A stretch of DNA of 64,000 nucleotides, taken from Calothrix sp. C42_A2020_038. Lineage in GTDB: Bacteria > Cyanobacteriota > Cyanobacteriia > Cyanobacteriales > Nostocaceae. Below are positions 55,462 through 63,334 of this stretch, one piece after another. Each line of letters starts with the position of its first letter. Positions within the stretch are counted from its first letter, which is position 1. The stretch lies in contig JACYLQ010000048.1 of the NCBI GenBank assembly GCA_015272395.1, positions 1 through 64,000 of the forward strand, written 5' to 3'. A program made the position numbers and the translations under genes. The notes under the pieces were generated by a model. The model worked only from the letters and a program-made list of their open reading frames with translations. It was not told the DNA's origin and did no database searches.

Positions 55462-55719
55462 TTATCGTCTTCTTTGTAAGTCATATAATACTTTTTCTAA
55501 ATACCAGCGTTCTGGTTTACCGGGATTTTTACTTCTAGCTAATGCAATCAATCTTTCGGCTGTATCTCGTGTTACAAACTTCAATAGCTTTTTTCGGAGT
55601 GGCGCACATTCTATGTCAACACATACTTTTTGGCGCCAAACCTGAATCTGGTCGCGATAGGTATATATCAGCAGTCCCCAGCCAACAAGAATAAGTAATC
55701 CAATCGACCAAGTTATCAT
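55462..55719 (-). CDS. Small membrane-anchored protein next to the M48 peptidase
   Basis: An 85-residue protein with an N-terminal helix (WSIGLLILVGWGLLIYTYRD) and a basic cytoplasmic part holding two Cys-containing segments (KVCVDIECAPLRKKL). The C-terminus is Arg-rich (DLQRRR). Its stop codon is adjacent to the peptidase start, so translation is coupled. It may be a partner or substrate-handling factor of the peptidase. Family not recognised. Confidence 0.65.
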   Translation of the reverse strand: MITWSIGLLILVGWGLLIYTYRDQIQVWRQKVCVDIECAPLRKKLLKFVTRDTAERLIALARSKNPGKPERWYLEKVLYDLQRRR

Positions 55720-56040
55720 TTCTTGCCCCTGATTGTAGTCAATTCGTTTCTGTCTATGCCTACTTGTTATTTGCTGTCAAATAATATTTTTATATTTATA
55801 AATATTATGATTGACTATTATTTGAAAAAAATTATTAAGTACTAGTGTTTTATTTAACCTTTAATGTAAAGAGTATATGTAGTAGTTCATGCCATAAATT
55901 TTGGTGGGTAGAAATATTGGCAACGGATGATTAACGGATGAGTAGTTTTAAGTCGCTAGACTTTGTTTGTAACCAATAACCCATCTGTTACATTCGCTAT
56001 ATCCATTGCTCTCCCCACACCCTGAAAATAGCTGTATCGA

Positions 56041-56078
56041 AAAAATAAAAATCCTGACCAACAAATACGCAGTCAGGA
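56041..56078 (-). terminator. mscS terminator
   Basis: On the minus strand TCCTGAC (56072-56078) and GTCAGGA (56052-56058) form a 7-bp stem. TTTTTATTTTTT follows, a canonical intrinsic terminator just after the mscS stop. The rest of 55720-56115 shows nothing else clear. Confidence 0.8.
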
Positions 56079-56115
56079 GTTTTAGTTGTGAATATAACTA
56101 ATTTCGTTTGGGTTT

Positions 56116-56964
56116 TTATGATATCGGCAGTACTGCGTTACTACTGCTGCCACCATTTGTTAATGCATGTAGGCTAAACGGTTGTTCTGGAACTGGATAC
56201 TCGGCTTGAGTGAATGTTTCACGAATTACTTTGTTGGTATCGAAGTACACTTGCCAATAATGATCATTATTGCAATAAGGACGTACTACCAGTACTGGTC
56301 CAGCAGCCTCAAACTTGAGAATTTCGACATCAGGTGCAGGTTCGCTTAAAACGTTGGGAATTGCACTAACTCTTTGTTTCAGGCGCCGGATAGCGTCGTT
56401 ATGGTCTACGCTATGGTTCAGTTGAGCAACCAAGTCAACACGTCGATAGGGATTAGCAGAAAAGTTTTGGATATTATCAGAGAATATTTTGTTATTGCCG
56501 ACAATCGTCATAACATTGTCGGGGGTGGTGATACTTGTCACAAACAAACCAATTTCGTGAACAGTTCCTGTGACACCAGCTGCACAGATAAAGTCACCGA
56601 CTTTGAATGGTCGAAAGATAATCAAGAATGCACCAGCGGCAAAGTTTGCCAATAGTCCACCCCAAGCGGCGCCAATTGCAACACCTGCTGCGGCTAATAA
56701 TGCGGCGAAAGATGTTGTTTCAATTCCAAAAAACCCTAATAAAGCAACAACGAGAACAACTCGTAATGTGACTGAGATGATGTTAACTAGATAACTAATT
56801 AACGTTGCATCCACATTCTGGCTACGAAATATCCGTCGTAATAGTCTTGTTGCAAAATCAATTAGTTTTTGCCCAACAATCCACAAGGCGATGGCGCCTA
56901 AAATCTTGAGTCCGAATGCGGTTAATAGTGAAGCCGCTACTTGACCAATTTGATTGATATCCAT
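56116..56964 (-). CDS. Small-conductance mechanosensitive channel (MscS family)
   Basis: A 282-residue protein. Two membrane helices are followed by the pore-lining TM3 pattern ALLAAAGVAIGAAWGGLLAN, rich in Ala/Gly as in MscS. The beta domain follows with FRPFKVGDFICAAGVTGTV and VIGN-like TIVGNNKIFSDNIQN. The length matches E. coli MscS (286). It releases ions when the membrane is stretched in hypo-osmotic shock. Monocistronic, with its own terminator. Confidence 0.94.
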   Translation of the reverse strand: MDINQIGQVAASLLTAFGLKILGAIALWIVGQKLIDFATRLLRRIFRSQNVDATLISYLVNIISVTLRVVLVVALLGFFGIETTSFAALLAAAGVAIGAAWGGLLANFAAGAFLIIFRPFKVGDFICAAGVTGTVHEIGLFVTSITTPDNVMTIVGNNKIFSDNIQNFSANPYRRVDLVAQLNHSVDHNDAIRRLKQRVSAIPNVLSEPAPDVEILKFEAAGPVLVVRPYCNNDHYWQVYFDTNKVIRETFTQAEYPVPEQPFSLHALTNGGSSSNAVLPIS

Positions 56965-57210
56965 AGATACAAATCTGTTGATGTCTTATTAAGACAATAT
57001 ATAAAAAATGATACCTTAGCATAAAAATCGTTATATTTTCTTTAACATTGATTAAGATTTCAGGTCTGTTTAAGAACATCTAACTCCAGTTATTTCACCT
57101 GGTAAAAATATCATGAAGATGTGATACTTCAAAACAAGTAATTGTTAGCAAATATGCAAACACTATCTTCAGAAAACCTTTTGAAAATTACTTCAGCTCA
57201 TGCATTAATC

Positions 57211-57320
57211 TAAGAGGATGCTTCAAAAGTATAAAAAAATACATTAGGCTACTCTGGTAAATCTTGAAACGACCCATACACCCCCTGCTTCCCTTATCTT
57301 CAAAAGGTAGAGAGACTTTG
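57211..57320. repeat. MITE-like dispersed repeat, copy 3 (left part)
   Basis: Begins TAAGAGGATGCTTCAAAAGT, then shares CTCTGGTAAA and GAGAGACTTTGAAA-type landmarks with copy 2. The right half is not recognisable. It lies about 140 bases before the tnpB remnant. Confidence 0.55.
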
Positions 57321-57450
57321 AAACTATAGATATCAAAGTATGGAGTGGAACGGACTGGAGATGGATTAATAATATTAAAGTTAAAAACATGGATTATCTC
57401 GTCATCTAATTGATGGGAACGAGATACAATCACCCACATTAGTTATTAGT

Positions 57451-57645
57451 AAAAACAAATGTCAACTTTCTATGCCAGTTCAAATCAAGAAAGTTGATAG
57501 AGAAGATTCAGAATTTGTGTGCAGCGTTGATATGGGCATTAATAATGCTGCCACAGCATCAATTGTTGGTAAAAACTTGTTGGTAAAAACTTGCTTGCAA
57601 TTAGTTGGGGTGCGTTCAAAGCTGTATTTTCTTATTATCGGTTAG
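57451..57645 (+). pseudogene. tnpB (IS200/IS605-type) remnant
   Basis: From about 57451 the frame reads QLSMPVQIKKVDREDSEFVC, then SVDMGINNAATASIVGKN. This is the RuvC-I region of a TnpB nuclease (VDxGINN pattern). A 14-bp tandem duplication, GTTGGTAAAAACTT at 57565-57578 and 57579-57592, shifts the frame, and a stop follows at 57643. In the unduplicated frame the text continues LAISWGAFKAVFSYYRLG, similar to a later part of TnpB, so an internal deletion probably also occurred. The element is dead. Confidence 0.75.
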
Positions 57646-57804
57646 GGATTAAGTTATTAGTGATAATTTTCGCGAGTATATAATATGATATCTAAAAACA
57701 GACTCTTTTTAGTTCTTCAGTACTACCAGAACCGCAATAATAGATAAGCTAGAACTAGTTAGGAGCGCACTTTAACGCAATTTAATGTTGAGTAAAAATA
57801 TTTA

Positions 57805-57884
57805 AAAAGCAAAAAGCACTTAGACGTGTGACCGTGTTTCCACTCTAAGCGCTTTTCGTTTTCAACTTACTCCTCACACACCCC
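57805..57884 (-). ncRNA. Yfr2-like small RNA, copy 1
   Basis: Minus-strand RNA of about 80 nt. It starts GGGGTGTGTGAGGAGTAAGT and ends in a hairpin. The stem arms are 57844-57856 and 57812-57824, the loop is GTGGAAACACGGTCACACG, and a T-rich tail follows. Promoter: -35 TTGCCA (57911-57916) and -10 TATTCT (57888-57893) with 17 bases between. The loop GGAAACA and terminator layout fit my recollection of the cyanobacterial Yfr2 family. The 5' GUGUGUGAGGAGU is complementary to the conserved core of Yfr1. Confidence 0.72.
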
Positions 57885-58527
57885 TATAGAATATCTCTTG
57901 TTTTTTCAAATGGCAAGTATTTTGGAGAACTTTTTGGAAAATTTATATGAGCGGGCACCGTTTCTGGATAACAATGTCAGGATAGCCTTGAAGCACGACA
58001 ACAAACTGCTCAATTCCAATGTCAAGGTTAGCAATCGCATCTGCATCTTTAGAGATAGCTGTTCTCCCAGTAGGAGTCTGACAGTAAAAATATAAAGTTT
58101 TTTGCTCAGGGTCAAAATGTAGCTGACAGACTCCCCAGCAAGGAAACCTATGTGCCCAAAATTGGCAAATTAAATGCATATAACTCATGCTTTGCGGCTA
58201 CTCCTAAAAGGTGTAGATTTGTTTACTTGCAATTCGTAACAATCTTTTTGGATAAGCACCACAATAAAGCGTCAGACTTAGGGTACTAAGACTAACGCCC
58301 GTTTGCAGCAAGAAATTAGTTAAATTCTAGACTCTGGGTCTTTATCAAAAGCGACCCATTTGAGTTCAGAGTATTGAATAATTTTTAGATTCGCATCAAA
58401 TGCGCTTATTCCATCTAACTTTAAGACTTTTTTCAGAATTTTTCAGAACCACATGAGATGATTTTGAAATTTAATACTTGAATTCCGAAAAAATAATCAT
58501 TTACTTGAATTATTTAATTTAGTCATA

Positions 58528-58604
58528 TATGGCAAAAAGCGCCTGGAAGTGTTACCGTGTTTCCACTCCAGGCGCTTTTCGTTCTCAACTTACTCCTCAC
58601 ACAC
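58528..58604 (-). ncRNA. Yfr2-like small RNA, copy 2
   Basis: Same organisation as copy 1. Promoter -35 TTGCTA (58634-58639), 17-base spacer, -10 TACTAT (58611-58616). The terminator stem arms at 58567-58579 and 58535-58547 (AAAAGCGCCTGGA on the plus strand) carry compensatory base changes compared with copies 1 and 3. Confidence 0.72.
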
Positions 58605-58696
58605 AACTCAATAGTAGTCTTTTTCAGATCAGATAGCAAATATGGTAAGTGACACTTTTCTATCTGTACATTACATTTGAAATTACTTAAAAATAA

Positions 58697-58775
58697 ATAA
58701 ACAAAAAGCGCTTGGACGTGTGACCGTGTTTCCACTCCAAGCGCTTTCCGTTCTTTCAACTTACTCCTCACACAC
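58697..58775 (-). ncRNA. Yfr2-like small RNA, copy 3
   Basis: Promoter -35 TTGCCA (58805-58810), 17-base spacer, -10 TATGCT (58782-58787). The RNA begins near GTGTGTGAGGAGTAAGTTGA. The stem arms are 58736-58748 and 58704-58716, the loop is GTGGAAACACGGTCACACG, and TTTTTGTTT follows. Copies 1 and 3 also share the spacer sequence AACAAGAGATAT. Confidence 0.74.
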
Positions 58776-58969
58776 TACTAAAGCATATCTCTTGTTGTTC
58801 CATATGGCAAGTATTTTGCGTGACAGTTTTGAAATTGGTTTATATAAGAGTTAGGAGTAGGGTCAGTAACGCGACTAGAAATAAACGAATAATTATACTG
58901 AGACTGATGATAAGAGCAAGATATAAAATTTTTCATCTTAATCCCGCGATGAGTAAGTGTAGGTGCATC

Positions 58970-59071
58970 TCTAGCCCTCTGAAACCTCTATTTTCATGTC
59001 CCCCTTCCCTACTAGGGAAGGAGCTAGGGGTTAGGTTTTTAGTCAATAATGATACTTAAACATCCTCTTAG
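58970..59071. repeat. MITE-like dispersed repeat, copy 5 (right part)
   Basis: Contains CCCCCTTCCCTACTAGGG, GGGGTTAGGTTTTTAGTCAA and the terminus GATACTTAAACATCCTCTTAG. The last bases overlap the purH stop codon (59068-59070). Confidence 0.65.
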
Positions 59072-60618
59072 TGAATAAAATGTCTAATTCCTGTGAACAC
59101 CATTATCAAACCGAGTTCATTGGCTGCTTTTATGGAGTCTTCGTCACGGAGACTGCCACCGGGTTGAACGATAGCTTTAATTCTAGCTTTAGCGGCAGTG
59201 CGTACTGAATCATCGAATGGGAAGAAGGCATCGCTGGCAAGAAAGGCGCCTTGTGCGTGTTCTGCTGCCTGTTCAAGAGCAATTTTGACAGAACCAACGC
59301 GGTTCATTTGTCCGGCGCCAATGCCAACAGTTGTATACTCGCGGGCAATAACAATGGCGTTTGATTTCACGTGCTTGCAGACTTTCCAGGCAAATAACAA
59401 TTCTTGAAGTTCTTGATCAGAAGGTTTTTTATCGGTGACAACATTCCATTCACTGGTATTTGCCACAACATTATCTGTGTCTTGAAGAAGAAACCCACCA
59501 GCTACAACTTTAATAGCTTGTTTTGGTCCACTAACTAAATCAGGTAATATTAGTACCCTCAAATTCGCTTTTTTCGCCAGTATTTGTTTGGCATCAGCAT
59601 CACATCCTGGTGCAACTACACATTCAAGAAATATCTTTGTTAACTCAGTCGCAGTTGCGGTATCAATTGGTTGATTAAGTGCGACAATTCCACCGAACGC
59701 GGATAAAGCATCAGCGTTATAAGCTTTTGTGTAAGCTTCGTGAATCGTATTTCCTAATGCTGTTCCACAAGGATTAGTATGTTTAATAATGGTGGCAGCA
59801 GGTTTATCGGTGAATTCGGCAATAATTTGACGCGCGGCTTCTAAATCAACTAAATTATTGTAACTAAGTTCTTTTCCCTGAAGCTGATTCGCTGCTGCCC
59901 ATCCACTGGCAGTATTACTAGTTTGATACCATCCTGCTTGCTGATGAGGGTTTTCACCATAACGTAAAGCTTGAATTTGCTTACCAGAAATACTGAACTG
60001 TTGCGGTAATTTTGCCTCTGTCTCGGGCAAAGGAGTAAGACTACTAAGATACTCAGATATGGCTTGGTCGTAACTTGAAGTGTGTAAAAATCCTTTGAGG
60101 GCAGACTTTTGACGAAATTCTAACGATGCGGCGCCGTTTTGTCGTAATTCTTGTAAATATTCATCATACTGAGCAGGGTCACATAATACAGTTAAATGAG
60201 CAAAGTTTTTAGAAGCTGCCCTGAGCATGGCCGGACCACCAATATCAATTTGCTCTACAGCCTCAGCTAAAGTTACACCAGGTTTAGCTATAGTTTCTTC
60301 AAATGGGTAAAGATTTACTACAACTAAATCAATGGGACGAATTTGATTTGCTTCCAAATCTGTGACATCGGAAGAAATGTCACGACGCGCTAGTATTCCA
60401 CCGTGAATGCGTGGATGCAGGGTTTTAACTCTTCCACCCAAAATTTCTGGTGAGCCAGTATAATCTGCAACTTTAGTTACAGGTAAACCTGCTTCTTGTA
60501 AAGCCTTAGCTGTACCTCCACTGCTGACTATATCAAAACCAAACTCTTCTACTAAACTTTTCGCGAAGTCAATTAAACCTGTTTTATTAGATACACTCAG
60601 CAGTGCTAGAGGCGCCAT
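59068..60618 (-). CDS. purH: Bifunctional AICAR formyltransferase / IMP cyclohydrolase
   Basis: A 516-residue enzyme from the ATG at 60618 (a TTG lies three codons upstream). The N-terminal cyclohydrolase domain starts ALLSVSNKTGLIDFAKSL and has SSGGTAKALQEAG and GRVKTLHPRIHGGILARRD. The formyltransferase domain holds LRYGENPHQQAG, IIKHTNPCGTALG and KSNAIVIAREYTTVGIGAGQ. It performs the last two steps of IMP synthesis. The C-terminus FTGIRHFIH is of normal length. Confidence 0.96.
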   Translation of the reverse strand: MAPLALLSVSNKTGLIDFAKSLVEEFGFDIVSSGGTAKALQEAGLPVTKVADYTGSPEILGGRVKTLHPRIHGGILARRDISSDVTDLEANQIRPIDLVVVNLYPFEETIAKPGVTLAEAVEQIDIGGPAMLRAASKNFAHLTVLCDPAQYDEYLQELRQNGAASLEFRQKSALKGFLHTSSYDQAISEYLSSLTPLPETEAKLPQQFSISGKQIQALRYGENPHQQAGWYQTSNTASGWAAANQLQGKELSYNNLVDLEAARQIIAEFTDKPAATIIKHTNPCGTALGNTIHEAYTKAYNADALSAFGGIVALNQPIDTATATELTKIFLECVVAPGCDADAKQILAKKANLRVLILPDLVSGPKQAIKVVAGGFLLQDTDNVVANTSEWNVVTDKKPSDQELQELLFAWKVCKHVKSNAIVIAREYTTVGIGAGQMNRVGSVKIALEQAAEHAQGAFLASDAFFPFDDSVRTAAKARIKAIVQPGGSLRDEDSIKAANELGLIMVFTGIRHFIH

Positions 60619-60735
60619 AGTTCCCAAGCTTCCTTTGTCGAATTAAAGTGAGGTTAGAAGATTATTGTACAGAGAAGAACAATAATTAATTTTGTGACTG
60701 CACAACAAATTCTCTCTTCGTAAACAATACAGACA

Positions 60736-61353
60736 ATGACACTAGAATTTATTACCATCCCCCCCCAAAATCAACAAACTCCTACACATCAAATTATTAT
60801 GCTACACGGGTGGGGCGCCAATGCTGACGATTTGGCTTCGTTAGTTCCTTACCTCGATTTGCCCAATTACCTATTTATCTTTCCAAACGCACCTTTTCCT
60901 TATCCATATTCCCCCGTCGGTAGAGCTTGGTACGACTTAAGTACAGAAAATATGTATCAAGGATTACCAGAGTCTAGGGAAATATTAACACAATGGATAC
61001 TTTCTTTAGAGAAAAGTACTGGAGTGGCTTTGTCGCAGACAATTTTGAGTGGTTTCTCACAAGGTGGTGCGATGACTTTGGATGTGGGTTTACAATTGCC
61101 TGTTGCTGGTTTGGTATCGATGAGCGGTTATTTGCATGACAGGATAGCAGTTCGTTATCAGGCACCGACTTTAATTATGCACGGTATTCATGACCGCGTA
61201 GTACCACTTCAAGCAGCAGTAAAGGCCCGCGAAACGATAAAAGCTTTAGGTGTTGTGGTAGAATACCATGAGTTTGATGCGGAACATCAAATAAATATGG
61301 AAATGTTGCGGATACTGCGGAATTTTATTTTAAATACACTTCCGCTATCATAG
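60736..61353 (+). CDS. Alpha/beta-hydrolase (phospholipase/carboxylesterase family)
   Basis: A 205-residue hydrolase. The oxyanion region is IIMLHGWGANADDLASL, the nucleophile elbow is LSGFSQGGAMTLD (GxSxG), and the Asp and His of the triad are in GIHDRVVPL and FDAEHQI. This is the small YpfH/EstB-like carboxylesterase family, normally 200-220 residues. It probably hydrolyses short esters or lysophospholipids. Divergent from purH, with about 117 bases between the start codons. Confidence 0.9.
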   Translation: MTLEFITIPPQNQQTPTHQIIMLHGWGANADDLASLVPYLDLPNYLFIFPNAPFPYPYSPVGRAWYDLSTENMYQGLPESREILTQWILSLEKSTGVALSQTILSGFSQGGAMTLDVGLQLPVAGLVSMSGYLHDRIAVRYQAPTLIMHGIHDRVVPLQAAVKARETIKALGVVVEYHEFDAEHQINMEMLRILRNFILNTLPLS

Positions 61354-61499
61354 TTACAAAATTTTTACAAAATAGCGTAGAAATCCGGATAAAGTTCACG
61401 AAAATCAGGCTTGTGAGTGAGTAATATATATTGGGTGGGTTAGTTTAACGTAACCAACCGTTTCCTGAGTGCGAATGCAGAATACTGGGAGGGGCAAGC

Positions 61500-61715
61500 A
61501 TGATGAAAACTTTAAGCATTTCCAAGAACCAAATTGCTACCATGACTGCAAAAGATGTGGAAACTTTGGCAACACGTCTTGAACAGGATAACTATGGTAA
61601 TGCTTTTGAGGGGCTAAACGATTGGCACTTACTACGTGCTGTTGCTTTTCAACGTCCTGAGTTGGTCGAGTCTTACATCCACCTTTTAGATTTAGAACCT
61701 TACGACGAAGCGTAA
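61500..61715 (+). CDS. DUF2555 family protein
   Basis: A 71-residue protein beginning MMKTLSISKNQIATMTAKDV, with ATRLEQDNYGNAFEGLNDWH and the invariant-looking ending HLLDLEPYDEA. I recognise it as the cyanobacterial DUF2555 family. A second Met at codon 2 is an equally good start. It precedes coaBC on the same strand, an arrangement I recall from other cyanobacteria. Function unknown. Confidence 0.85.
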   Translation: MMKTLSISKNQIATMTAKDVETLATRLEQDNYGNAFEGLNDWHLLRAVAFQRPELVESYIHLLDLEPYDEA

Positions 61716-61848
61716 CGATTTTGGATTTGTCGCGCGACAATGAATGGGTTTTAGATTTTAGATTGTGGATTTTAAATCATCCATTTGGGTGAAATCCGTG
61801 TGATTATGGGTTGATTAAAATTGTAAACTGTTGGCCAGCTTTAATACA

Positions 61849-63105
61849 ATGCAACCCTTCTCAAATTCAAAATCGAAAATCGATTCATTGTTGAAGACAA
61901 ATCCAAAATCATATGGTCGGGTGCTGATTGGTGTGGGTGGTGGCATTGCTGCTTATAAAGTTTGCGAAGTAGTTTCGGCACTTTTTCAACAGGGTGTGGA
62001 AGTACGAGTTATTTTGACCAATTCAGCGCAGCATTTTGTGACAGCGTTAACTTTTGCAACGCTATCACGTTATCGTGCTTATACAGACGAGGATTTTTGG
62101 CAGTCAAATAACTCGCGTCCCTTACATATCGAATTAGGTGAATGGTCAGATGTACTACTAATCGCACCTCTTACTGCCAATACTTTGGCTAAGTTAGTTT
62201 ATGGAATGGCAGATAACTTGCTAACTAACACTGTACTTGCTTCCAAATGTCCTATCTTGGTGGCGCCTGCGATGAACACTGATATGTGGGAACAGGTATC
62301 TGTACAGCATAATTGGCAAAGACTTTTAAATGATGCACGCTATCACAGCATGGGTACTGCTTCAGGGTTACTAGCATGTGATCGGGTTGGTAAAGGTCGA
62401 ATGGCAGAACCGAATGAAATAGTTTCTCACATTCATTCATTGCTGTACACGAATGGAAAGCATGATTTAGTAGGAAAAAATCTTTTAGTTAGTGCAGGTG
62501 GGACCCGCGAGTTTCTTGACCCTGTAAGGTTTATTGGTAATCCTTCAACAGGGAAAATGGGGTTAGCATTAGCACAAGCTGCTTTGCATCGAGGCGCCAA
62601 TGTTACCCTTGTACATGGTGTTGCAAATTGGCAGGCACCATTTGCTACCAGAGCTATACCTGTTGTTAGCGCAGAAGAAATGCGATTAGTTATGCTCGAA
62701 GAATTACCTAATGCAGATGTCATAATTATGACGGCAGCAGTAGCAGATATGAAACCAAGGGATTATAGTACTGAGAAATTACCCAAAAAAGAACTTCCAG
62801 AGAATTTAGCTTTGGTGCCAGTAACCGATATAATTTCAGAGTTAGCACAGCGCAAACAACCGCATCAAAAGTTGATTGGTTTCGCAGCGCAAACAGGAGA
62901 TATCATAACTCCAGCATTAGACAAATTACAACGCAAAAACCTAGATGCGATCGTAGCAAATCCGGTAGACAAGGAAGGTAGTGGATTTGGCAGCGATAAT
63001 AATCAAGCAGTATACATAGATAAGCAAGGTAAAAAAGTAGAAATTTTACCTTGTTCAAAGTTAGAAATGGCGCATCGATTACTTGATTTGATCACAGATT
63101 TGTAA
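61849..63105 (+). CDS. coaBC: Bifunctional phosphopantothenoylcysteine decarboxylase/synthase
   Basis: A 418-residue enzyme. The CoaC half has the flavin-binding start [30 protein letters not shown] (PxMNxxMW) and the catalytic Cys in [13 protein letters not shown]. The CoaB half has [20 protein letters not shown] and AAVADMKP with the KLPKKEL lysines. It makes phosphopantetheine for coenzyme A. The start is uncertain: ATG 61849 is used here, while TTG 61831 is also open and family members usually begin shortly before the GVGGGI motif. Confidence 0.94.
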   Translation: MQPFSNSKSKIDSLLKTNPKSYGRVLIGVGGGIAAYKVCEVVSALFQQGVEVRVILTNSAQHFVTALTFATLSRYRAYTDEDFWQSNNSRPLHIELGEWSDVLLIAPLTANTLAKLVYGMADNLLTNTVLASKCPILVAPAMNTDMWEQVSVQHNWQRLLNDARYHSMGTASGLLACDRVGKGRMAEPNEIVSHIHSLLYTNGKHDLVGKNLLVSAGGTREFLDPVRFIGNPSTGKMGLALAQAALHRGANVTLVHGVANWQAPFATRAIPVVSAEEMRLVMLEELPNADVIIMTAAVADMKPRDYSTEKLPKKELPENLALVPVTDIISELAQRKQPHQKLIGFAAQTGDIITPALDKLQRKNLDAIVANPVDKEGSGFGSDNNQAVYIDKQGKKVEILPCSKLEMAHRLLDLITDL

Positions 63106-63119
63106 AGATTGTGTAAAAA

Positions 63120-63323
63120 TTAATTGTCCTCCTCTAGTTCATCTAAATCAACTTCAAAGGTCTGTCCTTCTAAAGTGACTTGATCTCCTTGAATTAATTG
63201 TCGTTTACGACGGGTTTCAAGCAAACCATTGACTTTAACATCACCACCTTGAATCATGATCTTGGCTTGTCCTCCAGTCGCTGCTATACCGATTAGCTTC
63301 AAAAATTGGTCGAGTTTAATCAT
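63120..63323 (-). CDS. S4-domain RNA-binding protein
   Basis: A 67-residue protein that is almost entirely one S4 domain: IKLDQFLKLIGIAATGGQAK, IMIQGGDVKVNGLLETRRKR, then QVTLEGQTFEV and an acidic tail. This is the YbcJ/YaaA-like small S4 family, which binds structured RNA, often linked to ribosome assembly. It follows the HAD phosphatase by 11 bases on the same strand, so the two are co-transcribed. Confidence 0.9.
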   Translation of the reverse strand: MIKLDQFLKLIGIAATGGQAKIMIQGGDVKVNGLLETRRKRQLIQGDQVTLEGQTFEVDLDELEEDN

Positions 63324-63334
63324 AATTAAAAACT

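Noticed and set aside
57856-58780. Yfr1 small RNAs on the plus strand, because ACTCCTCACACAC occurs three times
   Set aside because: No terminator hairpin follows the motif on the plus strand, whereas promoters with 17-base spacing and T-tailed hairpins all point to the minus strand. The motif is the reverse complement of the Yfr2-like 5' segment.
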